A program made the position numbers and the translations under genes. 64,000 nucleotides of DNA. It comes from Prevotella sp. AGR2160 (GTDB lineage: Bacteria > Bacteroidota > Bacteroidia > Bacteroidales > Bacteroidaceae). Within the stretch, counting starts at the first letter, position 1. Every line of letters starts with the position of its first letter. The notes beneath the pieces are model-generated. The model did no database searches. It worked only from the letters and a program-made list of their open reading frames with translations, and was not told the origin of the DNA. Location of the stretch: contig NZ_AUJK01000008.1 of the NCBI RefSeq assembly GCF_000424185.1, forward strand, positions 62,001 through 126,000, read 5' to 3'. This document shows, piece after piece, positions 45,558 to 54,381 of the stretch.

Positions 45558-46418
45558 TTATAAAATTCTTCCTACCAAACGGAAATTAAGCGTCGGATAG
45601 ACCGTGATCTTCTTCACCGTCTTAACGAAACCGCCGTCATCGGTTTCATGATCATTGCCTTCCGTCTTGGAAATCTCCTGTCCCTGGCAGTAAACCTTCG
45701 GCTTACCCCAGAACTGCACGCCGAGGTCACACTGGAATCCCATGCGGTGACGGGGGACGGCACGACCCACTCCGACACCCAGATAAGGCCGGAAGCCACT
45801 GACCTTGATATTGCCATTGACATTACCGTCAGCATCAGGCTCGAGGAAATAGGTATCGTCGAACCAGACACCGATCTTCTGATAGCCTTCAGCGGAATGG
45901 TTCTCGGCATACTGATTATAAACGGACACACCCTTGAAAAGTCCCTCCTTCGTATTCTTCAGTTTCACGACATACGACGGTCCGAAATAAGCACCGACCG
46001 TGAAGTGGAAAGTACATTTCTTTCCGGGATAGAAATCGAAGAGGACATGGCCCGTAGTGTTGTGAGCGGAAGCCTCATAAGCAACATCACCATCACTCCA
46101 GGTAGGATCGGGCAAATTCTCTTCGGGATGAAGTCTGCGGAATTTGTTGTATTCATCAATGTAGGTATCACTGAGGTAGAAGTCATCATGATACTTGAAC
46201 TTAGGGAAGAAGTTGAACCCGGCACGGATGGCGGCATAGGGCGTGATCGGGGCCGAGAGGTCAATACCAATACCCGGCGTTCCCATGTTCAGGCCAACGG
46301 CGAGATGGTTGAACAGATTGTTGTCTGACTCTTCTGCAGGAGAGTCCTGTGCTGTAGCCGATGTGGCAGTGGCAAAGAAACAGACGACTGCCATAACGAA
46401 AGTGTTAAATTTTCTCAT
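45558..46418 (-). CDS. Outer-membrane beta-barrel protein, unknown function
   Basis: 286 residues with a signal peptide (MRKFNTFVMAVVCFFATATS, cleaved near ATAQ) and alternating amphipathic strands (LAVGLNMGTPGIGIDLSAPI, AAIRAGFNFFPKF, FRPYLGVGVGRAVP, TLNFRLVGRIL). No enzyme motif. Likely a small barrel in the outer membrane. Its own promoter (-7 TATTTTTG, minus, 46454-46461) stands 36 nt before the start. Confidence 0.75.
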   Translation of the reverse strand: MRKFNTFVMAVVCFFATATSATAQDSPAEESDNNLFNHLAVGLNMGTPGIGIDLSAPITPYAAIRAGFNFFPKFKYHDDFYLSDTYIDEYNKFRRLHPEENLPDPTWSDGDVAYEASAHNTTGHVLFDFYPGKKCTFHFTVGAYFGPSYVVKLKNTKEGLFKGVSVYNQYAENHSAEGYQKIGVWFDDTYFLEPDADGNVNGNIKVSGFRPYLGVGVGRAVPRHRMGFQCDLGVQFWGKPKVYCQGQEISKTEGNDHETDDGGFVKTVKKITVYPTLNFRLVGRIL

Positions 46419-46507
46419 AAGCCTCTTTTGGTTTAAAACGATGTTTCAATGCACAAAAATAAGAAATGTTTTCGATACGGCAAAAGAAATAGTCAAAAAA
46501 AGAAAAA

Positions 46508-47530
46508 TTATTTTTCCATCTCCGTGAATGTCTTCTTTCCCTGAAGATAATATTTCCACAGAATACTATAGGGACGGCGCTCGGGGACAGATGATTCCGA
46601 CCGCGTGCGGGCTATCTCCTCACGGTCCTTGTCGAAGTCATGCTTCCACTTCCGGAAGGCATGGCGGGCTTTGAAGATGGCCTTGAAATCACCGACATTC
46701 CGGTTGAGGATGAGCGTCTCGAAGGCAGCGAGGTAGTCGAGGAACCAGCGCATGCGCATGACGGGGCGCAGCTCATCATCGGGGAGGTTCTTATAGAGCA
46801 TCGTGAGGTTGTTGCGGAAATTAAGGAACGTCTTCCGCGGATTGCCCTGCGGCAGCGTGCCGCCACCGACATGATAGACCTCACTGTCGGGAACACAGAC
46901 GATGCGGCGGCCACGCTGGCGCAGACGCCAACAGAGGTCGATCTCCTCATTATGGGCAAAGAAGCGGTCGTCGAAGCCACCGACATCATGGAAGTCCTTA
47001 CTGCGAATCATCAGACAGGCGCCCGTAGCCCACAACAAGTCATCTACGGTATCATACTGGTCATTATCGCGCTCTACCGTACTGAAGACACGGCCACGAC
47101 AGAACGGATAGCCATAACGGTCGAGGAAACCTCCGGCGGCACCGGCATACTCAAAGACATCATGGTCATAATAGGACAGGAGTTTCGGCTGACAGGCGGC
47201 GACATCGGGACGGCGCTCCATGAGTTCAAGCATCGGCGTGAGCCAGTGGTGCGGCACCTCGACATCACTGTTCAAGAGGACATAATAGTCGGCCTCGATC
47301 TGGCTCAACGCACGGTTATAGCCGCCAGCAAAACCATAGTTCTGATCGAGGAGCAGCGTCTTCACCTGTGGGAACTGCTCCTCAAGCATCTCCATGGAAC
47401 AGTCGGTTGACCGGTTATCGGCCACCCACACCTCAGCCTCCTCACGACTGTACTGATAGACGGTGGGCAGAAACTTCCGCAGCATCTCCCGGCCGTTCCA
47501 GTTTAATATAACGACAACTACCTTACTCAT
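46508..47530 (-). CDS. Family 2 glycosyltransferase
   Basis: 340 residues of the WcaE/rhamnosyltransferase-like GT2 type: KVVVVILNWNGREMLRKFLP at the start, ADNRSTDCS, LNSDVEVP (DxD-like NSD), and WATGACLMIRSKDFHDVGGFD with HNEEIDLCWRLRQRG. GT-A fold using a nucleotide sugar; probable role in surface polysaccharide or glycolipid. The C-terminal 60 residues are positively charged and helical. Its start overlaps the mtaB stop by 4 nt. Confidence 0.88.
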   Translation of the reverse strand: MSKVVVVILNWNGREMLRKFLPTVYQYSREEAEVWVADNRSTDCSMEMLEEQFPQVKTLLLDQNYGFAGGYNRALSQIEADYYVLLNSDVEVPHHWLTPMLELMERRPDVAACQPKLLSYYDHDVFEYAGAAGGFLDRYGYPFCRGRVFSTVERDNDQYDTVDDLLWATGACLMIRSKDFHDVGGFDDRFFAHNEEIDLCWRLRQRGRRIVCVPDSEVYHVGGGTLPQGNPRKTFLNFRNNLTMLYKNLPDDELRPVMRMRWFLDYLAAFETLILNRNVGDFKAIFKARHAFRKWKHDFDKDREEIARTRSESSVPERRPYSILWKYYLQGKKTFTEMEK

Positions 47531-48900
47531 AACAATTCTGCTTTTAACGCACTCTGATCAAAATTAAAATCACCGAGACGGACGCGGAGAATCTCATTAT
47601 CATACTCCTCACGGGCCTGGGCGGCAGGGAGCTCCACACGGATATAGTTGCGCGTGAAGCCGTGCATGGCATGTCCCTGCTCTGCCTTCTCAAAGAGGAC
47701 TTCCGCCTCTTTGCCGATATGGGCGGCATAGAAAGCCTTCGTCTTTTCGTCGGAGAGCTTCAGCAACCGGTGGACACGGCGTTTCTTCTCTATCTCGTCG
47801 ACAATATAGGGAATGGCGAGGGCCGACGTGCCGGGACGCTCACTGTAGGGGAAGACATGGAGCTGCGTCACGGGGAGCGATTTCAGAAAATCATAGCACG
47901 CCTCGAAATACTCGGGCTTCTCACCTCGACAACCCACCATGACGTCAACACCGATGAAGGCATCGGGCATCTTCTCCTTGATGAGATTGATCTTATGGGC
48001 GAAAAGGGCACTGTCGTAACGGCGGTGCATGAGTTTGAGCACTTCATCGGAGCCACTCTGCAAGGGAATATGGAAATGGGGCATGAAGGCGCGGCTGTGA
48101 GCACAGTAGTCGATGAGCTCGTCACTGCAGAGGTCGGGCTCGAGGGAGGAGATACGGTAACGCTGGATTCCCTCCACGGCATCGAGGGCCTTCACGAGGT
48201 CGATAAACCGCTCATGGGTCGTCTCGCCGAAGTCACCGATATTCACGCCCGTGAGGACGATCTCCTTACCACCTTCCGCCGCTGCCTGTTCAGCCTGTTC
48301 TACGAGGGAAGCGATGGACGGGTTACGCGAGAAGCCACGGGCATAGGGAATGGTACAATAGGTGCAGAAATAGTTACAGCCATCCTGTACCTTCAGGAAA
48401 TAACGCGTGCGGTTGCCACGGGAGCAGGACGGCTGGAACGACGTGATGTCCTTCGTCTTCACGGAATGGAAACGATGGAGATGAGGATCACTGCCATCAT
48501 CAACCTTCGACAGTTCACCGGGCTGCAACTGACCTGTCCACGCATCACTGAGATACTGGATGAGATTGGCTTTCTCGTTACTGCCGAGCACGAGATCAAC
48601 GCCGTCGATCTTCGCCACCGTCTCCGGCTTCAACTGGGCATAACAGCCCGTGACGATGACGAAAGCGCCGGGATTCTCTCTGACGAGATGGCGGATGATA
48701 TGCCGCGCCTTCTGATCGGCGACATCCGTCACCGAACAGGTATTGACAAGAACAAGATCGGCGACCTCTCCGTCCTTCGCCGTACTCACACCCATCTCAC
48801 TGAGTGTCTTAGCAAAGGTCGATGTCTCCGAGAAGTTTAGTTTACAACCGAGTGTATAGTATGTGGCTTTCTTGCCTTGAAATGCACTTGTATCTATCAT
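47527..48900 (-). CDS. mtaB: tRNA t6A37 methylthiotransferase MtaB
   Basis: 457 residues. Radical-SAM methylthiotransferase converting t6A to ms2t6A at position 37. The N-terminal UPF0004 domain has its cluster cysteines C19 (YTLGCKLNFSE), C55 (NTCSVTDVADQKAR) and C86 (GCYAQ). The radical-SAM motif is C175-x3-C179-x2-C182 (CNYFCTYC). A C-terminal TRAM-like domain follows. NTCSVTDVAD and the spacing favour MtaB over MiaB and RimO. Promoter -7 element at 48984-48991 (TACCTTTG, minus). Confidence 0.92.
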   Translation of the reverse strand: MIDTSAFQGKKATYYTLGCKLNFSETSTFAKTLSEMGVSTAKDGEVADLVLVNTCSVTDVADQKARHIIRHLVRENPGAFVIVTGCYAQLKPETVAKIDGVDLVLGSNEKANLIQYLSDAWTGQLQPGELSKVDDGSDPHLHRFHSVKTKDITSFQPSCSRGNRTRYFLKVQDGCNYFCTYCTIPYARGFSRNPSIASLVEQAEQAAAEGGKEIVLTGVNIGDFGETTHERFIDLVKALDAVEGIQRYRISSLEPDLCSDELIDYCAHSRAFMPHFHIPLQSGSDEVLKLMHRRYDSALFAHKINLIKEKMPDAFIGVDVMVGCRGEKPEYFEACYDFLKSLPVTQLHVFPYSERPGTSALAIPYIVDEIEKKRRVHRLLKLSDEKTKAFYAAHIGKEAEVLFEKAEQGHAMHGFTRNYIRVELPAAQAREEYDNEILRVRLGDFNFDQSALKAELL

Positions 48901-48916
48901 TGAGTTTTATCTTTTA

Positions 48917-49078
48917 TCATTTCCACCGTAGGATGCGACCCTTGAGGCCGTCATAATTCTCCCATAGGGATTTAATTGGTTTGCAAAGGTAAGAATTTAT
49001 TTCTGAATTTGCAAAGAAAACACATATTGATGGAATTAATAAAGCATGTCGACTTTCCTCATCAAGTTCCTCTTTCAT
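48917..49078 (-). pseudogene. Possible HEPN-domain toxin remnant
   Basis: An ORF of 53 codons starts at 49078 in an ATGA overlap with the MNT stop. Its first 13 residues, MKEELDEESRHAL, look like the start of Bacteroidetes HEPN proteins (MKEEL..EER..L), but the rest (LIPSICVFFANSEINSYLC and on) has no HEPN sequence and no R-x4-6-H motif. It runs across the mtaB promoter. The partner toxin seems to have been deleted downstream of its first codons. Confidence 0.5.
48984..48991 (-). promoter_or_regulatory. -7 element of mtaB
   Basis: TACCTTTG on the minus strand. It lies inside the remnant ORF of the HEPN gene. Confidence 0.55.
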
Positions 49079-49389
49079 AATATTCTCCCCTCATTCTTAA
49101 CATTAATGTAAAAAGGCGTTTTGAAAGGCCGATGTTCCCAGTCTTTGCGTAGCATCACGGTAGGACTTACCGGCACACCCGTGGACCATTCGATCATGTA
49201 CAACGGTGTTGTATAACGCTGTTCCTTTTCCAAATTCAATGTATCACCATCGATTAAAATAAGGACATCAATATCACTATCCGCTCTTGCATCACCGCGG
49301 GCCTCTGACCCATAGAGAATGGCTGTTGCAGACGGATCAACCTGATGAATGGCATCACTGATCTGTTTTACTATCCTTGTCCGTTTCAT
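49075..49389 (-). CDS. MNT-type nucleotidyltransferase domain protein (antitoxin-like)
   Basis: 104 residues with the minimal nucleotidyltransferase signature LYGSEARGDARADSDIDVLI: G27-S28, then D39 and D41 as the metal-binding pair. Such proteins are usually cotranscribed with a HEPN RNase and neutralise it by AMPylation. Here the expected overlapping HEPN gene is reduced to its first codons. Promoter -7 TATCTTTG (minus, 49414-49421), 24 nt from the start. The shorter C-terminus (EHRPFKTPFYINVKNEGRIL) is normal for the family. Confidence 0.85.
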   Translation of the reverse strand: MKRTRIVKQISDAIHQVDPSATAILYGSEARGDARADSDIDVLILIDGDTLNLEKEQRYTTPLYMIEWSTGVPVSPTVMLRKDWEHRPFKTPFYINVKNEGRIL

Positions 49390-49413
49390 AATCTGTTAAC
49401 ATTTTATTTTCCA

Positions 49414-49421
49414 CAAAGATA
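49414..49421 (-). promoter_or_regulatory. -7 element of the MNT gene
   Basis: TATCTTTG on the minus strand, 24 nt upstream of ATG 49389. Confidence 0.6.
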
Positions 49422-49462
49422 CGAGAATTAAACCAAATCAGCAAATTTTTTGAACAATATTT

Positions 49463-50062
49463 TTATCCCCTCCACACTAAAGTAAATTCTTGATTTCTTT
49501 CAAAATCCAAGGATAAGGAACATCGGCGCTTGAGATTATCCACATTCAGGCATTGGTCTTCGAGGGAGAAGGGATGAACACACATTTCCGGATAGTCGAG
49601 ATGATCAGCAGAGAAATACTTATAACAGGCCTCCTTCGCGCACCAGGCGATGAGTTGACGGGGGATGTCCGTGAAGGACTCGTCGGGACGCAGGAAACGC
49701 GCGGCGATCTTCCCCACCCGATCACTCGGATACTCGATATCCACCGCTACAGGATGGTCTTTTGAAATAATGAGTGCTGCAAAACCACGAGTATGGGAGA
49801 TAGAGAGCTCATAACCTTCTACGAGGGGGGCGCCGTCATCCCGGTGCTTGATCTCCTGCCATTCTCCCGACAGTTCAAAGAGGAGAATACGGGAGCAGAG
49901 AAACTCCAGACGACGTCCGTCCTTATGATAGTTTTTCTGCACATGGGCACGGTATTTCTCCAGATAAGGATATAATGCGAAAAGGTCTTCGGGGGATTCC
50001 GTGATCCTCCAAAGACCGAATTTCGTTCCATTGTAGAATATCGTTTTGCGGAATAAAGGCAT
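49463..50062 (-). CDS. 4'-phosphopantetheinyl transferase superfamily protein (Sfp-like)
   Basis: 199 residues: VAVDIEYPSDRVGKIAARFL (metal-binding D-x-E) and IAWCAKEACYKYF (the WxxKEAxxK motif). It transfers phosphopantetheine from CoA to carrier proteins. The length lies between AcpS (about 125) and Sfp (about 230). Its carrier target is not in the window. It lies between a repeat and the MNT gene, opposite no other gene. Confidence 0.85.
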   Translation of the reverse strand: MPLFRKTIFYNGTKFGLWRITESPEDLFALYPYLEKYRAHVQKNYHKDGRRLEFLCSRILLFELSGEWQEIKHRDDGAPLVEGYELSISHTRGFAALIISKDHPVAVDIEYPSDRVGKIAARFLRPDESFTDIPRQLIAWCAKEACYKYFSADHLDYPEMCVHPFSLEDQCLNVDNLKRRCSLSLDFERNQEFTLVWRG

Positions 50063-50087
50063 CGTTCAAAATATTATGTCTCATTCG

Positions 50088-50114
50088 GCGGAACATGATA
50101 AATCATGTCCCTAC
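50088..50114 (-). repeat. GTAGGGACATGAT palindrome repeat, copy 4 (reversed)
   Basis: GCGGA, then ACATGATAAATCATGT, then CCCTAC. It is followed at 50118-50148 by CCCCTCCCTTCGGAAGGAGG, a relative of the NPSPKGEG repeat. Both lie between gldE and the phosphopantetheinyl transferase. Confidence 0.85.
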
Positions 50115-50149
50115 AAAAGCCCCTCCCTTCGGAAGGAGGTTGGGTAGGT

Positions 50150-51481
50150 TTATTTCTCCACTTTTTTCACTTCGTGTACGGTAACCTTCACTTTCGAGAT
50201 GCGGCGCTCTTCTATCTCCATGACCTCAAAAGTGTAGTTCTTATAAGAGATCTTCTCATGGATACTCGGGAAGTCTCCTTTTATCTCCAGAAGCAGACCG
50301 GCAATAGTGTCGGCATCTCCCTCAACATCAGCAAACTCATCATCATCGATATGCAGCACCTTGATGAAATCACTCAAAAGGGTCTTGCCTTCAAAAAGAT
50401 AAGTGTTATAGTTGAGTTTCGAATAGACCTTCTCCTCCTCATCATACTCGTCGTTGATCTCTCCGACAATCTCCTCAAGGATATCCTCCATCGTCACGAG
50501 ACCGGAGGTACCGCCAAACTCATCGACAACAATGGCGATATGGACTTTGTTCTCCTGAAACTCCCTAAGCAGATCATCGATCTTCTTCGTCTCCGGTACG
50601 AAATAAGGCGGACGGATCAGACTCTGCCAACGGAACGAGGACGGCTTGCCGAGATAGGGCAACAAGTCCTTGATATAGAGAACACCACGGATATTGTCGG
50701 TGTTGTTCTGATAGACAGGGATACGACTGTAGTTGTTGTCTACAATACATTTCAGCACGTCGGAAAACGAACAGTGTATGTCAAGGTCTACAATATCCTG
50801 GCGCGACGTCATGACATCCTTCGCGTTCTCATCGCCGAAACGGATGATGCCCTGCAACATACTCTGCTCATTCTTGATCTCACTCTTGTCGGTCAGCTCA
50901 AGGGCTGTCTCCAGATCGTCAACACTAAGTTGACGGCTCTCCTTCGGCACGGCACGCTCGGCGAGACTGCCACTCTTGATGAGGATATTCTCCAAAGGCC
51001 AAAACACTTTCTCCAGCACACTGATGGCGTGACAGGCACGGCGACAGAACAGCAGGGCATTCTGTCGACTGTAGACCTTCGGCATGATCTCACCGAAGAG
51101 AAGCAAGAGAAAGGTCAGCAAGACGGTGATACAGAGAAACTCCAACCATGGCGCATGGAATTTGATGATCGAGCCGAAAATATAATTACAGAGCATGATA
51201 ATGGTGACATTGACGAAGTTGTTCGTAATCAATATCGTCGCCAATGTCCGCTCAGAGTCATCACGTAACTTCTCTATGAGTTTGTCCTTGGCACTATGCT
51301 GGGGATCGAGCTCGTCAAGATCTTCGGGCGTGAGACTGAAAAAGGCTATCTCACTGCCGGAAGCGAAGGCTGAGACCAAAATGAGCAAAGCAGCCAAGAG
51401 AGCTGCCACAATAACGCCCGTGGACGGCGGATTGACGTCCACGAGCGATGATAAGTGCGATATACTGTCTATATCCATCAT
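50150..51481 (-). CDS. gldE: GldE-type membrane protein (DUF21-CBS-CorC/HlyC)
   Basis: 443 residues: three or four membrane helices of the DUF21 domain (about 20-190, LLAALLILVSAFASGSEIAFF), a CBS pair (about 215-330; DVMTSRQDIVDLDIH, NYSRIPVYQNNTDNIRGVLY, VAIVVDEFGGTSGLVTMEDI) and a C-terminal CorC_HlyC domain. In Bacteroidetes it neighbours ssb and was named for gliding; in non-gliding relatives it is probably a cation-related transporter. It overlaps ssb by 4 nt. Confidence 0.85.
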   Translation of the reverse strand: MMDIDSISHLSSLVDVNPPSTGVIVAALLAALLILVSAFASGSEIAFFSLTPEDLDELDPQHSAKDKLIEKLRDDSERTLATILITNNFVNVTIIMLCNYIFGSIIKFHAPWLEFLCITVLLTFLLLLFGEIMPKVYSRQNALLFCRRACHAISVLEKVFWPLENILIKSGSLAERAVPKESRQLSVDDLETALELTDKSEIKNEQSMLQGIIRFGDENAKDVMTSRQDIVDLDIHCSFSDVLKCIVDNNYSRIPVYQNNTDNIRGVLYIKDLLPYLGKPSSFRWQSLIRPPYFVPETKKIDDLLREFQENKVHIAIVVDEFGGTSGLVTMEDILEEIVGEINDEYDEEEKVYSKLNYNTYLFEGKTLLSDFIKVLHIDDDEFADVEGDADTIAGLLLEIKGDFPSIHEKISYKNYTFEVMEIEERRISKVKVTVHEVKKVEK

Positions 51482-51816
51482 TCTTTATTTTTTGGTGTGA
51501 GCATCTCCATGTTGTCCACGATAATCTCCGTAACAAAATGGCGACGGCCGGCCTTATCATCATAATAACGATAGCGCAACCGACCTTCCACATAGAGTTT
51601 GTCACCCTTATGGACATATTTCTCTACCACTTTGGCAAGACCATGATAGAACACCAGGTTATGCCAATCGGTATGATCGGGCACCTGCGTACCATTCTGC
51701 AAGGTATACCCCTTCTCTGTTGTCGCCAGCGAGACCTGCGCTACCGCCTGATCGGCCTCGTAATAACGCACGTCGGGATCCTTGCCCACATTACCTATCA
51801 ACATCACCTTGTTCAT
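51478..51816 (-). CDS. ssb: Single-stranded DNA-binding protein, tail-less
   Basis: 112 residues, a complete OB fold (MNKVMLIGNVGKDPDVRYYE ... YVEGRLRYRYYDDKAG ... FVTEIIVDNMEML) that stops at TPKNKE. The usual Gly/Pro linker and acidic DDIPF tip of bacterial SSB are missing, so partner recruitment would need another protein. The tip does appear on the DUF3127 protein at 23493-23927. It overlaps gldE and starts 4 nt after the upstream unknown gene. Confidence 0.92.
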   Translation of the reverse strand: MNKVMLIGNVGKDPDVRYYEADQAVAQVSLATTEKGYTLQNGTQVPDHTDWHNLVFYHGLAKVVEKYVHKGDKLYVEGRLRYRYYDDKAGRRHFVTEIIVDNMEMLTPKNKE

Positions 51817-51820
51817 AAGC

Positions 51821-52369
51821 CTATGCCTGCTTCCACATACCTAAATACTTGAAATGGAAATTCTTTCCCTTTGCGGAAGGGAACTGACTACGACGGTCCA
51901 CACGTTCCTGCAGGTTCTCCACCATACGGTCGTAACAGTCCTGACCGCTCATCGCCTTACAACGCACAACGAAACGGGTGTCACGGTACTCATGCTTGCC
52001 TGTGGCAGGAATGGTGACGACACGCTTGAAGTTCAAATCACCCTCATACCAACCAGGACGCTGCTCGCTGAGGCGAAGGACGGCACTGCCGGCCATCTTC
52101 TGCTTTTCACCCGGCGAAACAGGATGAACACCTTTCTTGGCCTTAAAATCCGCCATCGTCTCGGCGGTCGTCTTAATAATGATAAAATAGGCACGTGGAC
52201 GGACTTTCACGCGCTTGGGATACAACACATCACTCTCTGCATATTCCCGAATCTCATTGGCTAACTTATCATCCATTCCAATCTCATCAATACGAGAAAG
52301 AAATGCTATTACTTCTTCGGAATTATGAAAAAGAGCTTCACGATCAAAATATCTTACGTATAAATTCAT
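51821..52369 (-). CDS. Conserved hypothetical protein
   Basis: 182 residues starting MNLYVRYFDREALFHNSEEV. No signal peptide or membrane helix. A basic central stretch (LYPKRVKVRPRAYFIIIKT) and a conserved-looking end (SAKGKNFHFKYLGMWKQA). I do not recognise a family. In many relatives this place beside ssb-gldE is taken by mutY. Being 4 nt upstream of ssb suggests DNA metabolism, but that is inference. Confidence 0.8.
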   Translation of the reverse strand: MNLYVRYFDREALFHNSEEVIAFLSRIDEIGMDDKLANEIREYAESDVLYPKRVKVRPRAYFIIIKTTAETMADFKAKKGVHPVSPGEKQKMAGSAVLRLSEQRPGWYEGDLNFKRVVTIPATGKHEYRDTRFVVRCKAMSGQDCYDRMVENLQERVDRRSQFPSAKGKNFHFKYLGMWKQA

Positions 52370-52434
52370 GCTTGAGACTTGTTCGTAGTATTCGTAATAC
52401 TTTTTCCTTTAAAGAAAGGAATAAAAAAATCAAG

Positions 52435-52507
52435 AGCGGCAAACGGGACTCGGACCCGCGACCTCAACCTTGGCAAGGTTGCGCTCTACCAACTGAGCTA
52501 TTGCCGC
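52435..52507 (-). tRNA. tRNA-Gly (GCC), copy 1
   Basis: 73 nt with acceptor GCGGCAA/TTGCCGC and discriminator T, D arm TAGCTCAGTTGGTAGAG, anticodon GCC in CTTGCCAAG. CCA not encoded. Identical to the copy at 52767-52839. Confidence 0.96.
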
Positions 52508-52525
52508 AACTGAACATTTAAAAAG

Positions 52526-52609
52526 TGAAGAGAAGGAGACTCGAACTCCCACGGTACAATTACCACTACCCCCTCAAAGTAGCGCGTCTACCAATTCCGC
52601 CATCTCTCC
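52526..52609 (-). tRNA. tRNA-Leu (GAG)
   Basis: 84-nt class II tRNA with acceptor GGAGAGA/TCTCTTC, anticodon loop TTGAGGG with GAG, long variable arm, and T arm GTTCGAGTC. Confidence 0.93.
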
Positions 52610-52633
52610 AACACAGAGACTACCCATGAAAAG

Positions 52634-52715
52634 TGCCCAGAACAGGACTCGAACCTGCACGTCGTGAAACACACGCACCTGAAACGTGCGCGTCTACCAA
52701 TTCCGCCACCTGGGC
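52634..52715 (-). tRNA. tRNA-Leu (CAG)
   Basis: 82-nt class II tRNA with acceptor GCCCAGG/TCTGGGC, anticodon loop TTCAGGT with CAG, long variable arm, and T arm GGTTCGAGTCC. Confidence 0.93.
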
Positions 52716-52766
52716 ATTTTCCTTGATAAGAAAAATCTTATCTTTGGGTCGTTTCAGAAAATTATG

Positions 52767-52839
52767 AGCGGCAAACGGGACTCGGACCCGCGACCTCAAC
52801 CTTGGCAAGGTTGCGCTCTACCAACTGAGCTATTGCCGC
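52767..52839 (-). tRNA. tRNA-Gly (GCC), copy 2
   Basis: 73 nt, identical in sequence to the copy at 52435-52507. First tRNA of the minus-strand cluster Gly-Leu-Leu-Gly. Confidence 0.96.
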
Positions 52840-52881
52840 TTATTTTCCTCTTAGTGAGGTGCATTTCCCTAAATGCGAGTG

Positions 52882-52889
52882 CAAAGGTA
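52882..52889 (-). promoter_or_regulatory. -7 element of the Gly-Leu-Leu-Gly tRNA cluster
   Basis: TACCTTTG on the minus strand, 43 nt before the first tRNA. Confidence 0.55.
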
Positions 52890-52984
52890 GTAACTTTTTC
52901 CTTTACCCGCAAATCTTTTCTCGTCTTTTTTCACAAAAAAGTCACTTTTTCTTCATTTTACCAATTTACACCTTATTATATTAA

Positions 52985-53018
52985 TAGGGATATGATTGAT
53001 GCATCAATCATATCCCTA
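52985..53018. terminator. 34-nt perfect palindrome after nspC
   Basis: TAGGGATATGATTGATG followed immediately by its exact reverse complement, ending 3 nt before the nspC stop codon complement. Ends resemble the GTAGGGACATGAT family. No T tract follows on the minus strand, so it may act as a stabilising hairpin as much as a terminator. Confidence 0.6.
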
Positions 53019-53021
53019 CGC

Positions 53022-54206
53022 TCAATCCATACGGGTCTTGTAATCCTCATAACTGTACCGCCGCAGCCACTCCAGATTCCCCTGGGGATGAACAATGGCG
53101 ATGGAGGGATGAGTGATGCCATTAAACATATTTGTCTTGACCGTCGTGTAATGGAGCATATCCTCAAAGATGATATTCTCCCCTACTTCCAACTCATGGT
53201 CAAACTGCCAGTCGCCCATATAGTCGCCACTCAGACAACTACAACCGCCTAAGCGATAGACATGGGGCCGCTGCATGTTCTGCAACTCTTGTTCGGCATT
53301 CCCGTACTCCAGAATACGGGCATTACGAACAGCGGGGTGATAGGGCATCTCCAGACAGTCGGGCATATGACAGGTGAACGAAACATTGAGGACGGCCGTA
53401 CGATAACCACGGTCCTCTACGACATCAACGACCTGAGCAATCAGCGGGCCTGTCTGCCAACCGAAAGCACTACCAGGCTCAAGGATGACATGAAGATGGG
53501 GATAACGGCGATGGAAATCACGGAGGATACGGATGAGACGGTCCACATCATAATCCTTACGCGTCATAAGATGGCCACCCCCGAAGTTGATCCATTTCAG
53601 TTGGGGGAACCAACAACTGAACTTTTCCTCAATATGTTGCAAAGTACGTTCAAAAACGTCAGCACCACTCTCACAAAGGGTATGACAATGGAAACCTTCG
53701 ATATCAGCAGGCAAACGGAGCGGGATCTTGTCAGCGATGACGCCGAATCGCGTGCCGGGGGCACATGGATTATAAAGGAGTGTCTCCACCTCCGAATATT
53801 CAGGATTGACACGCAAGCCGAGACTGATCGACGAATGAACCTCGCGAACACGGGTATGGTAACGCTCATACTGGGACAAAGAGTTAAACGTCAGATGACT
53901 AGAGCAACGGGCAATGGCATCAATTTCCTGATCATTATAGGCCGGAGAGAACGTATGCGTCTGAGCGCCGAACTCCTCATAGCCAAGACGGGCCTCATAA
54001 AGAGAACTGGCCGTCGTGGCATGGATATACTCCCGGAAGATCGGAAAAGTCTTCCACAGCGCGTATGCCTTGAAGGCAAGGATGATCTCGACATCAGCGT
54101 CATGGACCACTCGCCGGATGAGTGAGAGGTTTCTGCGCAGACGTTCTTCCTCAAGGACGTAAACAGGCTCATGAAGTTCTGAAAATGTGCTTAAATTGAC
54201 TTTCAT
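53022..54206 (-). CDS. nspC: Carboxynorspermidine decarboxylase
   Basis: 394 residues of the alanine-racemase-fold group IV decarboxylases. The PLP lysine is K46 (ILAFKAYALW). FNSLSQYERY, GLRVNPEYSEV and FHCHTLCESGAD are family motifs, GGGHLMTRKDYD binds the PLP phosphate, and GCSCLSGDYMGDW holds the catalytic Cys-Asp of the second subunit. It makes norspermidine or spermidine from the carboxy precursor. The usual partner, carboxynorspermidine dehydrogenase, is not in the window. Confidence 0.93.
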   Translation of the reverse strand: MKVNLSTFSELHEPVYVLEEERLRRNLSLIRRVVHDADVEIILAFKAYALWKTFPIFREYIHATTASSLYEARLGYEEFGAQTHTFSPAYNDQEIDAIARCSSHLTFNSLSQYERYHTRVREVHSSISLGLRVNPEYSEVETLLYNPCAPGTRFGVIADKIPLRLPADIEGFHCHTLCESGADVFERTLQHIEEKFSCWFPQLKWINFGGGHLMTRKDYDVDRLIRILRDFHRRYPHLHVILEPGSAFGWQTGPLIAQVVDVVEDRGYRTAVLNVSFTCHMPDCLEMPYHPAVRNARILEYGNAEQELQNMQRPHVYRLGGCSCLSGDYMGDWQFDHELEVGENIIFEDMLHYTTVKTNMFNGITHPSIAIVHPQGNLEWLRRYSYEDYKTRMD

Positions 54207-54232
54207 TCTTGATAAAAAATAATTTTATGGGG

Positions 54233-54240
54233 CAAAGATA
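54233..54240 (-). promoter_or_regulatory. -7 element of nspC
   Basis: TATCTTTG on the minus strand, 26 nt before ATG 54206. Confidence 0.6.
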
Positions 54241-54283
54241 GCATTTAATTTCCAATATCATTGGTTTTTCTAGAAAATTTTCA

Positions 54284-54291
54284 TACTTTTG
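54284..54291 (+). promoter_or_regulatory. -7 element of prs
   Basis: TACTTTTG with TTGG (54261-54264) as a possible -33 element. The leader that follows contains a 7-bp hairpin, GAATGAC/GTCATTC (54305-54311 with 54320-54326). Confidence 0.6.
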
Positions 54292-54381
54292 CAATGCCAT
54301 TCCTGAATGACAAGGAAAAGTCATTCCATGATGACCCCCAAAAAGGAAGTACATTTCTTTACAATAATAACGCTAAAAGCA

